Part shown: piece by piece, positions 6,578 through 16,068 of the stretch
How positions within the stretch are numbered: the stretch's first letter is position 1
How the letters are laid out: the number at the start of each line of letters is the position of its first letter
Assembly (NCBI GenBank): GCA_004562915.1
Contig: SFQZ01000055.1
Coordinates: forward strand, 1-34,085
Direction: 5' to 3'
Source of the DNA: a bacterium
GTDB lineage: Bacteria; Bacillota_A; Clostridia; Lachnospirales; Lachnospiraceae
DNA: 34,085 bases
Program-made: the position numbers and the translations under genes
Notes under the pieces: generated by a model
What the model was told of the DNA's origin: nothing
What the model saw: only the letters and a program-made list of their open reading frames with translations
Database searches by the model: none

Positions 6578-7873
6578 ATGGCAAAAGGATCTGTTAGAAA
6601 GAAAGGAAAGAAATGGTACTACCGCTTCTATGTAGAGGACGCAAGCGGCAAAATGGTTCAGAAAGAATATGCCGGAACCGAAAGCAAAAGTGAGACAGAA
6701 AAACTTCTCCGCAAGGCACTGGAAGATTACGAAGATAAGAAATTTGTTGCAAAAGCAGATAACCTTACCGTAGGTGAACTTCTGGACATGTGGGCAGAAG
6801 AAGAACTGAAAACCGGAACACTCAGTAATGGCACAGTGGAAAATTATCTCAGTGCAATCCGTTGCACTAAGAAACACCCGATTGCAGACCGTAAACTGAA
6901 AACAGTTACTGCCGAACATTTACAGGCATTTCTTGATCTGCTTACATTCGGTGGCGAATTTCCAGACGGAAAAGTGAGAAAAGGATACAGTAAAGATTAT
7001 ATCCATTCTTTTTCCGCAGTGTTGCAGCAGTCATTCCGTTTTGCAGTATTTCCAAAACAGTTAATCAGTTTCAATCCGATGCAGTATATTAAGCTGAAAA
7101 AACAGGCAGAGGAAGTTGACCTCTTTTCCGATGATGAAGTCGAAGATGGCACACAGCCGATTTCACATGAGGATTATGAGCGACTTATCAAGTATCTGGA
7201 AAAGAAAAATCCACCTGCGATCCTGCCGATTCAGATTGCATATTATGCAGGACTTCGCATCGGTGAAACCTGTGGTCTTACATGGCAGGACATCAACCTT
7301 GAAGATCAATGCCTGACCATTAAAAGAAGTATCCGTTACGACGGTGCAAAGCATAAAAATGTGATTGGAACGACCAAGCGAAAGAAAGTAAGGATTGTTG
7401 ATTTTGGAGATACGCTGACTGAAATATTGAAAGCAGCAAGACGGGAACAACTGAAAAGCCGGATGCAGTACGGGGAACTTTACCACCGCAACTACTACAA
7501 AGAGGTGCATGTGAAAAACAGGGTGTATTATGAATACTATCACCTTGACGGAACACAGGAAGTCCCGGCAGATTATAAAGAAATATCCTTTGTCTGCCTC
7601 AGACCGGATGGCAGTCTGGAACTGCCGAGTACACTCGGCATTGCTTGCAGGTCAGTATCAAAAAAGCTGGAAGGATTTGAAGATTTTCACTTTCACCAGT
7701 TACGACATACCTACACCAGCAACCTGCTCTCGAATGGAGCTGCTCCGAAAGATGTACAGGAACTGTTAGGACATTCCGATGTCAGTACCACAATGAACAT
7801 TTACGCTCACTCAACAAGAAAAGCAAAGCGGGATTCCGCAAGACTTCTTGATAAAGTAGCGAGCAACGCTTAA
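6578..7873 (+). CDS. int: Tyrosine recombinase/integrase of the mobilizable element
   Basis: The start MAKGSVRKKGKKWYYRF at 6578 follows AAAGGAGA. There are 431 residues. The N-terminal part is an AP2-like arm-binding domain (residues 5-60), followed by a core-binding SAM-like domain (65-170) and a catalytic domain (195-425). Catalytic residues are visible: R227 in YAGLRIGE, K in the KRKKVR beta-hairpin region (about 268), H373-x-x-R376 in HFHQLRHTY, H399 in LLGHSD and the nucleophile Y409 in MNIYAH. All are intact. It is the last gene before the right-hand end, as usual for Tn916-type and related elements. Confidence 0.95.
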   Translation: MAKGSVRKKGKKWYYRFYVEDASGKMVQKEYAGTESKSETEKLLRKALEDYEDKKFVAKADNLTVGELLDMWAEEELKTGTLSNGTVENYLSAIRCTKKHPIADRKLKTVTAEHLQAFLDLLTFGGEFPDGKVRKGYSKDYIHSFSAVLQQSFRFAVFPKQLISFNPMQYIKLKKQAEEVDLFSDDEVEDGTQPISHEDYERLIKYLEKKNPPAILPIQIAYYAGLRIGETCGLTWQDINLEDQCLTIKRSIRYDGAKHKNVIGTTKRKKVRIVDFGDTLTEILKAARREQLKSRMQYGELYHRNYYKEVHVKNRVYYEYYHLDGTQEVPADYKEISFVCLRPDGSLELPSTLGIACRSVSKKLEGFEDFHFHQLRHTYTSNLLSNGAAPKDVQELLGHSDVSTTMNIYAHSTRKAKRDSARLLDKVASNA

Positions 7874-7880
7874 ATAAAAA

Positions 7881-7931
7881 TTTCCCTTATTTCCCTTGCG
7901 GATTCCTCACAAGGGTAAAAATAAGGGAAAA
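7881..7931. repeat. Right-end large inverted repeat, candidate integrase arm sites
   Basis: TTTCCCTTATTTCCCTTG (7881-7898) faces CAAGGGTAAAAATAAGGGAA (from 7910) across an 11-bp loop, eight bases after the integrase stop. The same motifs occur at 505-586. It could also act as a weak transcription stop for int, but no T-run follows. Confidence 0.6.
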
Positions 7932-8001
7932 TACATATCATTTCACTATCTAAGGGGCTAAAAAGCCTGTAAAATAAGGAAAACTCAGGAAATCTCTCCA
8001 C

Positions 8002-8013
8002 AAATTAAAAATT
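8002..8013. repeat. Candidate right attachment core, centre of an inverted repeat
   Basis: AAATTAAAAATT is identical to 397-408. Here it sits inside CCACAAATT-AAA-AATTTGTGG (7998-8018), a perfect 9-bp inverted repeat, further flanked by CT and GGAG. If it is the crossover core, the element spans about 7.6 kb. The region 7932-8160 has no gene. Confidence 0.3.
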
Positions 8014-8170
8014 TGTGGTACCTGGAGAAGAATTTATTTTATATATGCCCATAGCCACATTTATCCTTAACAACCTATTCCCCTGGGAAATGGTGTCTTT
8101 TCAAATGTATGAACCACACACAACTGCGCAGAATATAGACTAAAAGACTGGAAGTGGAAAGGTGGCTGTT

Positions 8171-9505
8171 ATGAATTCAATCTGGAATGAAACTACAAAA
8201 CTTCCTACATTTCCGAAATTCAAAGGCAGTGCAAAGACGGAGGTACTGATTATTGGAGGCGGAATTGCAGGTATATTATGTGCATATTTTTTAGAGGAAA
8301 ACGGGATTGATTATATGCTGGTGGAAAGAGATACAATCTGTTCAGGTATCACGGAAAATACTACGGCAAAAATTACATCCCAGCATGGTCTGATATACGA
8401 TCGACTTTATAAAAGTGCAGGCTTTGAAATCGCAAGAAAATATCTGGAAGTAAATCAGAATTCTGTGAGAAAATATCTCGATATGGGAAAAAGCATAGAC
8501 TGCGACATGGAAATAAAACCGTCATACGTTTATTCAATCGATGGAAGAGAGAAGCTTGAAAAAGAGGTGGAAGCATTGCGAAAGATTGGTTTTTGCGCGG
8601 ATATAACAGAAACATCGGAATTGCCGTTTTCCACTGCAGGAGCGATCCGTTTTGACGATCAGGCACAATTTCATCCGCTCAAATTTCTGTCAAAGATATC
8701 CACAGATCTGAATATATATGAAAATACCTTTGTAAAAGAATTATCTGATCATGAGGCGGTGACGGAGAAGGGAAATATTTCTTTTAAAAAGCTTATCATC
8801 GCCACACATTTTCCTATGGATAACAGGCATGGAATGTATTATCTGAAAATGTATCAGCATCGTTCCTATGTGATTGCTCTGGAACATGCAGCGCAGATGC
8901 AGGGAATGTATGTAGATGAAGCACAGTGCGGCATGTCCTTTCGGAACTATAAAGATTATCTTTTGGTAGGAGGCGGAGATCACAGGACGGGTGAAAGAGG
9001 AGGCGGATGGCAGGAGTTGAGGATATTTTCAGAGAAATATTATCCTTCAGCCAGAGAGCAATATGCGTGGGCGACCCAGGATTGTATGACACTGGATGGT
9101 GTGCCATATATCGGAACGTATGCAAAAAACAGAGCAGAGTGGTATGTGGCGACGGGATTTAATAAATGGGGAATCACTTCGTCCATGACGGCCGCACTGA
9201 TTTTGACAGATCTGGTTATGGAAAGAGAAAATCCGTATGCGGGAGTGTTCTGTCCTTCCAGAAGTATGATGAAACTGCAGTTGTTAAGTAATGGTTGGAA
9301 AGCCATTGTCAATCTGCTTACTCCTACAAAAAAGAGATGCCCTCATCTTGGATGCGCTCTTAAATGGAATAGTCTGGAGCATACTTGGGACTGCCCCTGC
9401 CATGGCTCGAGATTCGCTAGTACAGGAAAAAATCTCACGAATCCGGCAAACGGAGATTTGGAAAAATGTCCGTCGCCACCCGGTCAGGAACTCTTTCGGA
9501 AGTAG
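8171..9505 (+). CDS. FAD-dependent oxidoreductase with C-terminal Rieske [2Fe-2S] domain
   Basis: I choose the ATG at 8171 (MNSIWNETTK) because AAAGGTGG lies six bases upstream; a GTG at 8162 is possible. About 444 residues. A DAO-type FAD fold begins with the dinucleotide-binding motif VLIIGGGIAGILCAYFLEE (about residues 25-43), and the body runs to about residue 370. The C-terminus carries CPHLGCAL and CPCHGSRF, the two Cys-His pairs that bind a Rieske cluster. The same fusion is known in DadA/YhfW-like proteins. The substrate is unknown, possibly an amine or amino acid, with electrons passed through the Rieske centre. It is the first chromosomal gene to the right of the element. Confidence 0.9.
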   Translation: MNSIWNETTKLPTFPKFKGSAKTEVLIIGGGIAGILCAYFLEENGIDYMLVERDTICSGITENTTAKITSQHGLIYDRLYKSAGFEIARKYLEVNQNSVRKYLDMGKSIDCDMEIKPSYVYSIDGREKLEKEVEALRKIGFCADITETSELPFSTAGAIRFDDQAQFHPLKFLSKISTDLNIYENTFVKELSDHEAVTEKGNISFKKLIIATHFPMDNRHGMYYLKMYQHRSYVIALEHAAQMQGMYVDEAQCGMSFRNYKDYLLVGGGDHRTGERGGGWQELRIFSEKYYPSAREQYAWATQDCMTLDGVPYIGTYAKNRAEWYVATGFNKWGITSSMTAALILTDLVMERENPYAGVFCPSRSMMKLQLLSNGWKAIVNLLTPTKKRCPHLGCALKWNSLEHTWDCPCHGSRFASTGKNLTNPANGDLEKCPSPPGQELFRK

Positions 9506-9537
9506 GGGCATACTTTAAAGAAAAAAGGTTACACAAT

Positions 9538-10011
9538 ATGCCATATACGAATTTTGTTCCTGTAACAGGTACGGTTATGAATATTTCGGGAGGGAACGAC
9601 TGCTGCAGTCAGATGATTTCCCTCCGTACGGGAAATGGGATTGTAAATTTTATGATCACACCGGAGACACAGGTGGTTGACAGCCGGCAGATCCGGAGAG
9701 GGATGCAGGTGGCGGCTTTTTATGACAGCAGTCTGCCTGTGCCCCTGATTTTCCCACCCCAATATCGTGCCCAGCTGATTACCACCCTTGGGAGAAATGA
9801 ACTGGTAATGTTGAATTACTTTGACAGAAATCTACTTGCAGGTGATGGATCCCTGCAATTGAATATTGGAAGAAATACAGAAATAACTACGTTAAACGGA
9901 CAGAGTTTTCCATGCAGCCCGGGAAATCGTTCTTTGCTGGTTTATTATACAGCAACTACAAGAAGTATTCCGCCTCAGACTACACCTCAGAGAATTATTG
10001 TACTGTGTTGA
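9538..10011 (+). CDS. Conserved hypothetical protein of Clostridia
   Basis: I choose the start MPYTNFVPVTG at 9538 (AAAAAAGG upstream). The longer frame from 9466 overlaps the end of the oxidoreductase gene. 157 residues, predicted mostly beta-strand, without signal peptide or membrane segment. A repeated feature is blocks such as TGTVMNISGGNDCCSQMISL and SIPPQTTPQRIIVLC. I have the impression of a common family in Lachnospiraceae but know no function. It probably shares a transcript with the oxidoreductase (32-bp gap) and converges on the C39-like gene. Confidence 0.7.
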   Translation: MPYTNFVPVTGTVMNISGGNDCCSQMISLRTGNGIVNFMITPETQVVDSRQIRRGMQVAAFYDSSLPVPLIFPPQYRAQLITTLGRNELVMLNYFDRNLLAGDGSLQLNIGRNTEITTLNGQSFPCSPGNRSLLVYYTATTRSIPPQTTPQRIIVLC

Positions 10012-10050
10012 AGAGAGAATAAATCTTAAGAAACTTTCCTATATGCAGGA

Positions 10051-10830
10051 TCAGCAGCTGTACGCCCATAAACCTTTGATCTGTGGGATCAGTGTGTCAA
10101 TGTCCCATGATTTCTCACTGTTTTTACGGCTATTTGGATCATGAACTATAATTTTTCCTTTGTCATTTACTCCGGTAAGTACAATAAAATGTCCTGAAGT
10201 TGTAAAATCTCCCGGTCTCATGGAACAGATAACCGGCATACCAGACTGTAGCGCGTTTGTGATTTCCGTCGCATCCGATGCAATGCTGTGTACCTGAAGC
10301 CCCAGGGAAGCAGCGCCGCTTTCCATGAGATCCCAGGAGGAACCGGCTCCGGGGACATAGTATCCGGATTGATCGGCAAAAGAGGCAACCTGATAAGGAT
10401 TCCACTCAGAGTTACCGCTCAAACCACATGTTACCATGGAAAGGCAGGTTGGTCCACAGCCGGTAACCGCAAGAAAATCATTTCCGTATGTTTCATAACC
10501 CCATCGTTCATCCCACTGTAAAAACAAAGGGATTTCGCCATGTGTAACTTCCCCCGACAGATCGATCTGTGCATGGTTATCTTTGTTTTTAGGATAATCC
10601 AGAACAAACTGTCTGGCTTCCGGGTTTCGTTCCATCAACGCAACCAGACTTGCGGGATAATCGTTGACTCTTAGTCTGTAGGCTGTGACGGCAGATATAA
10701 TGCCAGCTGATTTTCTAAATAACAATAAAATCAAAATCAGAAAACATACGACAAGAAAAATACGCCGTCTTAATTGTCTTTTTCTGTTTTTCCTTTTTTT
10801 ATACACTATATTGTGCGATGCTTCTCTCAT
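10051..10830 (-). CDS. Membrane-anchored C39-like cysteine peptidase
   Basis: A 259-residue protein with GAGGGAGC before its ATG. A very basic N-terminus (KKRKNRKRQLRRR) precedes one membrane helix (about residues 25-45), so the rest lies outside the cell. The C39_2 papain-like domain (about 95-255) shows the catalytic cysteine in TGCGPTCLSMV, the histidine in SGHFIVLTGV and the aspartate/asparagine in VHDPNS. A short IPLFLQWDERWG motif precedes the domain, as in many such proteins. There is no ABC transporter domain, so it is not a bacteriocin exporter. It is more likely a surface peptidase of unknown substrate. Confidence 0.85.
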   Translation of the reverse strand: MREASHNIVYKKRKNRKRQLRRRIFLVVCFLILILLLFRKSAGIISAVTAYRLRVNDYPASLVALMERNPEARQFVLDYPKNKDNHAQIDLSGEVTHGEIPLFLQWDERWGYETYGNDFLAVTGCGPTCLSMVTCGLSGNSEWNPYQVASFADQSGYYVPGAGSSWDLMESGAASLGLQVHSIASDATEITNALQSGMPVICSMRPGDFTTSGHFIVLTGVNDKGKIIVHDPNSRKNSEKSWDIDTLIPQIKGLWAYSC

Positions 10831-10955
10831 GTTGCTCCCTCACTTTCGATATGGTTATTGTAACAAAGGGAAGTTTCGTTTTTTATGCTTAAAAACTTGT
10901 GAATTATGGATAAAAACATTAAGAATTTATGAAATCAAATGAAAGAAGAGATAAC

Positions 10956-11870
10956 ATGACTGATAATGTCAAAAAATCAAAAGATGAAGAATGGAATCTG
11001 GAGGTCGGAAGTAAGGAATCGCAGCTTTCTTTGACGATTATGCAGACTGAAAGATTCCATGAAAAGAAAGAAGAGTTTCCTCATTATAAAGAACTTTTGC
11101 ATAGTCTGGGATCGATTCGCTACTGTAAGGCGGAGGTGTTCAGAAACTGTATTCTGGGGACACTGCGGATACCACAGAAGAACGAGAAACGTAGGCCCTT
11201 AATTTCCGTTGGATTTTATCTGACAGAAAATACACTTTACCTGATAGAAGAAACCGGAGATTTGAAACGATGGGTGGAAAAACATACAGATAGATTTCAG
11301 AATCTGAAGTCATCGGATCTGATCCTTTTGCAGTTGATGGAACAGATGATTGAGACGGATACCCTTTATCTTTCTCATCTGGAAAAAGAGATGGAAGAGA
11401 TGGAAGATACGCTGCTGCATGGCAGTGTAAATGATTTCTTTGCTGTGCTTACAAAATATCGGCAGAAGCTTTCAGAACTGAATGCATACTATGAGCAGTT
11501 GACAGCCATAGGCGATCTGATACAGTCCCATGATAGTATGATTCTGATCAAGAGCGCAGAGCAGTGGAATCGATATGCGCTCAGGACAGAACGGCTTCAG
11601 AATCATGTACAGCTGTTAAGGGAAAACATTCTGCAGCTTCGGGAATTGTATCAATCGCTGCAGGATGCACGTCAGAATAAAATTATGTGTATTCTTACCG
11701 TTGTTACCACTTTGTTTTTGCCCCTTACACTTCTGACAGGCTGGTACGGTATGAATTTTTCCAATATGCCGGAACTGCATTGGAAATATGGATATCCTAT
11801 GGTTGTTCTTGCAGCGATTCTGATTGTAGTTCTCGAAATAATTTACTTTAAAAAGAGAAATTTTTTTTAA
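10956..11870 (+). CDS. corA: CorA-family divalent cation transporter
   Basis: I choose the ATG at 10956 (MTDNVKKSK) because AGAAGAGA precedes it; the ATG at 10929 has no site. 304 residues: a cytoplasmic acidic/helical domain with a long stalk helix (about 150-240), then two C-terminal membrane helices. The loop contains the CorA signature in TGWYGMNFSNMPEL (GMN at the pore mouth), and the basic end YFKKRNFF follows TM2. It would act as a homopentamer moving Mg2+, Co2+ or other ions. The divergent neighbour is the C39 peptidase. Its 3' end overlaps the azlD remnant by about 20 bp. Confidence 0.9.
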   Translation: MTDNVKKSKDEEWNLEVGSKESQLSLTIMQTERFHEKKEEFPHYKELLHSLGSIRYCKAEVFRNCILGTLRIPQKNEKRRPLISVGFYLTENTLYLIEETGDLKRWVEKHTDRFQNLKSSDLILLQLMEQMIETDTLYLSHLEKEMEEMEDTLLHGSVNDFFAVLTKYRQKLSELNAYYEQLTAIGDLIQSHDSMILIKSAEQWNRYALRTERLQNHVQLLRENILQLRELYQSLQDARQNKIMCILTVVTTLFLPLTLLTGWYGMNFSNMPELHWKYGYPMVVLAAILIVVLEIIYFKKRNFF

Positions 11871-12175
11871 CCAAGATTACCTGGATCAAAAACATATAGC
11901 AGAGCGTTCCGCTGACAATGGACAATAGTGTATTGTGTTTCCATTTGTGCATGATTACGACAAGAAGGATTGCAATCGCTTCGGGGATTCCAAGAGAAGA
12001 GCCTGTCAGGCTTACGTTTCTCAGACAGTAGACCATCAACATGGCCATAATAGAATAAGGCCCCAAAGTGCGGGAATATGCTCTTTCGTCTGTTCCCACT
12101 GTTCTATGAAAACTACTACGAACATGGTACATAATAGTATTATTGCTGGATAATGGAGTATTTTCTGTATTCGGA
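11848..12175 (-). pseudogene. azlD: Decayed azlD (branched-chain amino acid exporter subunit)
   Basis: The frame ending at 11848 encodes LGPYSIMAMLMVYCLRNVSL, then GIPEAIAILLVVIMHKWKHN and TLLSIVSGTLCYMFLIQ, which is the conserved part of AzlD. The N-terminal helix continues in another frame (LHYPAIILLCTMFVVVFIE at about 12090-12160), so there is a frameshift near 12085, and no start codon or ribosome binding site is visible. The partner azlC is absent. The protein would export branched-chain amino acids or azaleucine. Confidence 0.7.
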
Positions 12176-12234
12176 CGGTTCGGCTTACTTTCCAAAATTG
12201 AGGTCTTTAAATTGGGGCAAAGGAGGAAAAGAAA

Positions 12235-13825
12235 ATGAAACTGATCATTCGATATATTCGCCGACATCTGGGTTCTTTCTGCGCTGCTTTATTTTTCCTG
12301 ACAGTGGAAGCTATGGCGGATCTTTTGCAGCCCACATTTATGTCACACATTGTAGATGATGGTGTAAAAAATACAGACGTGAGAAGGATTTTATCATATG
12401 GGGTCATCATGTTTATGATTGCGCTGGTGGGTGCCTTTGGAGCAGTAATGCGCAATCTGTTTGCCAGCAGGACTTCGCAGACCATCGGAAAAGAAATGAG
12501 GTCGGATATGTTCCGGAAAGTACAGAATCTTTCACTTGAAAATATTGACCGCCTGCAGCTGGCTTCCATCATTACACGAATTACCAATGATGTGACACAG
12601 GTTCAGGAGTCTATTAATGGATGTATGCGTATCATGGTAAAAGAACCGATCACCTGCATTGGTGCTATTGTTCTGGTTATTGTTCAGACACCGCAGCAGA
12701 TTCCTGTTCTGGTTGTGATTCTTGTTGCAGCTTTTGGAATGGTCGCTGCAAATATGAAACTGGGATATCCGTTGTTCGGAATCCTTCAGGGAAAACTTGA
12801 CCGATTGAATAATGTCAGCAGGGAATTTCTTTCTTCAATCCGAGTAGTGAAAGCATTCAATGCTGAAAGTCAGGAGCAGGTAAAGTTTGAAAACGCTGCC
12901 CGGGAGCTGGCGGGAGCCGGTACCTCTGCCATGCGGGTGATGGCAGTGTTCGGACCGCTGATCAATCTGACTGTAAATTTTGGGATTGTGGTGCTTTTAT
13001 GGCTGTCCCGGAATCAGGACAGTATGGAGATCGGTCGTCTGATGGCATCTGTGAATTATATGACGCAGATTTTATTTGCCTTGGGCATGATTTCCAATAT
13101 TTTAAATTCGGCAGTGCGCGCGGTGGCATCCTCCGGACGTATTCAGGAGGTATTGGAGGAAGAACCTGCACAGAAAATGGCTGACGAACCGATTACACCG
13201 GACTGGAAGGGAGAAGTTACGTTTGAGGATGTTTCTTTTTCTTATGTAGGATCAGGAAATGAGGCATTGAGTCATGTAAGTTTTGGCGTACATCCGGGAG
13301 AAACGATTGGTATCATAGGTTCTACAGGTTCAGGAAAATCCACGCTTGTCAATCTGGTACCGAGATTTTATGATGCTACCCGGGGAAAAGTATGTATTGA
13401 CGGCATGGATGTGAAACAGATGGATGAAAAAGAGCTTCGCAGAGCAATCGCTGTTGTGCCACAGAAAGCACTTTTGTTTTAGGGAACGATTCTTGAAAAT
13501 CTCCGTTGGGGAAGAAAGGAAGCGACAGAGAAAGAAATGAAACAGGCGGCAGAAGTTGCCTGTGCGGATTCCTTTATTATGCAGACAGAAAATGGATATG
13601 ATACCCTGTTGGGACAAGGAGGAGTGAATTTGTCCGGAGGACAAAAGCAGCGTCTTGCTCTGGCAAGAGCTTTGGTACGGAATCCCAAAGTGCTGATCCT
13701 GGATGATTGCACCAGTGCTTTCAGAAAGTGACAGTGCTATTGATCAGTCAGAGAATTTCCACAGTCAGAAGGGCGGATCGTATTCTTTGCCTTGAAAATG
13801 GAACGGTACAGGGAATAGGCTCTCA
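12235..13825 (+). pseudogene. ABC exporter half-transporter A, broken by a nonsense codon and a deletion
   Basis: The start has AAAGGAGGAAAAGAAA before the ATG. The six-helix ABC exporter domain is intact (to about residue 320), followed by a nucleotide-binding domain with Walker A GSTGSGKST. An in-frame TAG at 13480-13482 follows VVPQKALLF, exactly where the family reads LFSGTI. The frame then continues (GTILENLRWGRKEA, signature LSGGQKQRLALARAL, Walker B VLILDDCTSA). After TSA a deletion of roughly 25 codons removes the D-loop region, and another frame resumes with LLISQRISTVRRADRILCLE. It ends at GIGSH, fused into the next gene. It was one half of a heterodimeric multidrug/peptide exporter and cannot make a full protein. 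Confidence 0.85.
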
Positions 13826-15322
13826 TGGTTTCTTATGGCTTCTGTCGGACAGAGAATGATCTGTCAAATACGTATCACTTTGTTTAATGCTATGAAGAAA
13901 CTGCCCCTTACCTTTTTTGACAGACGACAGCACGGAGAATTGATGAGCCGTCTGACAAATGATGTAGATAATATCAGCACAACGATTTCCAATTCTCTGA
14001 CACAGATGCTGACATATGTATTCACGATTATCGGCATTTTTGGTATTATGGTGTCTCTCAGCCCGCTGTTGACGGTGGTTTCTTTAGTGGGAGTGGTACT
14101 GATTTTTCTTCTGACCCGAACAGTGACCTCACATACACGGAAGTTGTTTTCCAGACAGCAGAAGATTCTCGGGAAATTAAACGGTCAGATTGAAGAAACA
14201 ATTTCCGGTGAAAATATTGTAAAAGCTTTTTGCCGTGAGGAGGATGTGATTGAACAATTTGAAGAGAGCAATGAAGAACTGTGTAAAACGGCTACCCGCG
14301 CCCTGATCTGGTCCGGTTATTTGATGCCGCTGACCAATGTGGTCAACAACTTGAGTTATGTGGGTATATCTATTGTCAGTGGGGTGATGGCAGTGAATGG
14401 AGAACTTTCGATTGGGATGATTTCGAGTTTTCTCCTTTATGTACGGCAATTTTCACGTCCATTTGTAGATATGGCAAATATTTATAATAATTTCCAGACG
14501 GCTGTGGCTGGTGCGGAAAGGATTCTGAATATTCTGGATGAACTGCCGGAACCACAGGATGCGCCGGATGCACGTCCTCTTGTATCGCCAAAAGGAGAGT
14601 TCGAACTGCAGAATGTGACATTTGGGTATATGCCAGGGGTGCCGATACTGAAAAGTATTTCCCTGAAAATACCTGCTGGTACAAGAACTGCCATTGTAGG
14701 GACTACAGGAGCCGGAAAAACAACGATCATCAACCTTGTAACCCGTTTCTATGACATTACCGGAGGGAGAATTTTGCTGGATGGACATGATCTGCGGGAG
14801 TACCGTATGAAGGATCTGAGAAATTCTTTCGGTGTTGTTTTGCAGGATTCGGCTCTGTTTGCCGCATCTGTCCGTGAGAATATCAGTTAAGGAAGAAATG
14901 AGACGGATATTACGGAGATTGAAGCTGCAGCCAGAGCAGTTGGTGCGGATGCATTTATAAAAAGGCTTCCACAAGGGTATGATACAGTGCTCACTCAGGG
15001 TGGAACGGAACTCAGTCAGGGAGAGAGACAGCTTTTGACTATCGCACGTGCCATGCTGACAGATGCCCCGATCCTGATCCTGGATGAGGCTACCAGTTCT
15101 GTGGATACTGTGACAGAACAGAGGATCCGGGATGCGGTGCTTCAGATGACAGCTGGAAGGACTTCTTTTATCATTGCACATCGTTTATCAACGATTAAGG
15201 ATTCCGATTTGATTCTTTTATTAGAAAACGGACAGATCACAGAGAAAGGAAATCATGAAGAACTGATGGCACTGAATGGGAAATACGCTTCCATGTACAG
15301 GACGCAGATGGCGAAGAAATGA
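13826..15322 (+). pseudogene. ABC exporter half-transporter B, N-terminally deleted and with a nonsense codon
   Basis: The gene lacks its start and first membrane helices. Homology begins at VGQRMICQIRITLFNAMKKL, immediately after the end of half A, so one deletion removed the junction of the two genes. The rest of the membrane domain and Walker A (GTTGAGKTT) are present. The codon after RENIS is TAA (14888-14890) where the family has tyrosine (ISYGR). The same frame resumes at GRNETDITEIEAAARAVG and includes the signature LSQGERQLLTIARAM and Walker B ILILDEATSSVD, ending at 15322. With half A it forms one decayed operon. Confidence 0.85.
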
Positions 15323-15432
15323 TTGCTTCGGATGATGTTGATGCAGTTATTGTCACTACTATAGATCCGTTTCATGAACAGTATGTAATGGCAGCGATCA
15401 AAGCAGGAAAATATGTTTTCTGTGAAAAGTAA
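15313..15432 (+). pseudogene. Gfo/Idh/MocA oxidoreductase scrap
   Basis: EEMIASDDVDAVIVTTIDPF, HEQYVMAAIKAGKYVFCEK, then TAA. This is the segment at about residues 60-100 of inositol 2-dehydrogenase-type enzymes, ending at the conserved EKP lysine. It has no start and no C-terminal domain, and overlaps the end of the ABC pseudogene. It is evidence of a deleted sugar/inositol catabolic locus. Confidence 0.65.
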
Positions 15433-15509
15433 GCACTGTAACGCGGCAGAACTGTTGGTTGATGAAGGCAAACGAAAAGAATTTATGGGAGAGCTTGAAA
15501 AAAAGAAGA

Positions 15510-15677
15510 ATGAGAATTATGGTATGGTCTGCAGAAACTTTGCTGAAATTAAGAAATGCAACAGATCCGATGATCGGTATCAATCTGGATCCATCTCACA
15601 GGATTGTATTAGGAGCAGATCCGATTGCGGCGGCAAGAGCGCTGAAGGGCTGTATTTTCCATGTACAAAGATATTGA
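15510..15677 (+). pseudogene. Sugar phosphate isomerase/epimerase (inosose isomerase-like) scrap
   Basis: AETLLKLRNATDPMIGINLD, then PSHRIVLGADPIAAARALKG and CIFHVQRY. The NLDPSH motif and the GADPIAA...IFHV pattern match AP-endonuclease-family TIM-barrel isomerases such as inosose isomerase. There the motif continues HAKD, but here it ends at a stop. Only about 55 codons remain. It sits beside the Gfo/Idh scrap, the usual neighbour in intact inositol operons. Confidence 0.6.
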
Positions 15678-15696
15678 GAAATCTTCTGGTAATACA

Positions 15697-15725
15697 TTGA
15701 CAAAATAATAACAAAGTGTTATTGT
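15697..15725 (+). promoter_or_regulatory. Promoter of the riboswitch leader
   Basis: TTGACA (15697-15702), 17-bp spacer, TATTGT (15720-15725). The predicted start near 15732 is about 10 bases before the riboswitch core. Confidence 0.7.
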
Positions 15726-15738
15726 ATGTTCATACAAG

Positions 15739-15867
15739 TAAAAGGGAGTAGCTAAACATCTGAAAAGATGGATTTGCGACCGTCATTCGATGTCGAGAGG
15801 CATCCGTAACAAATGAGATAGCAAGACTTTTATTGTGGCAAATGTCATGATAAAAGTCTTTTTTTTA
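15739..15867 (+). ncRNA. yybP-ykoY-like (manganese) riboswitch with terminator
   Basis: The leader begins AAAGGGAGTAGC (15741-15752), the conserved 5' box of yybP-ykoY aptamers. It has an ACCGTC segment and ends GAGATAGCAAGACTTTTAT. The last part forms a terminator with ATAAAAGTCTT (15823-15833 pairing with 15850-15860) followed by T7. Shared use of the AAGACTTTTAT strand by aptamer and terminator is the usual switch design. Known aptamers of this class sense Mn2+ and sit before metal exporters or P-type ATPases, but the next intact gene here is hflK. Confidence 0.7.
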
Positions 15868-15925
15868 TATCATAGGCTATGATATAAAAACCCTTCGGGG
15901 GATGCACAATTTGTTCTATAAAACT
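15868..15925. repeat. Palindrome and dispersed repeat, copy A
   Basis: A near-perfect palindrome (ATATCATAG-G-CTATGATAT, about 15866-15886) runs into AAAAACCCTTCGGGGGATGC, then ACAATTTGTTCTATAAA. The second part recurs at 33459-33496 and, shortened, at 22858-22880. The remaining sequence up to 16068 has no recognised gene. Confidence 0.55.
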
Positions 15926-16068
15926 CTTTGGACAGAATCGCATGGCAACGGAGAGAACTTAGCATACTCAAAAGTATTTATTCGGATAAAGGAAGGAGGT
16001 ATTACTAAATTTATAGAACAGTATAGAAACCGTAACTTACAGATGCAGGAAAGAGAAAGGAAATAATT

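Noticed and set aside
7998..8018. Inverted repeat as a terminator for int
   Set aside because: The stem is A/T-rich and is not followed by a T-run. An attachment-site role fits better.
15902..16066. 54-codon plus-strand ORF (MHNLFYKTLW start) ending two bases before hflK
   Set aside because: No ribosome binding site at a proper distance, its start lies inside the dispersed repeat, and the protein resembles nothing I know. Possible but not supported.
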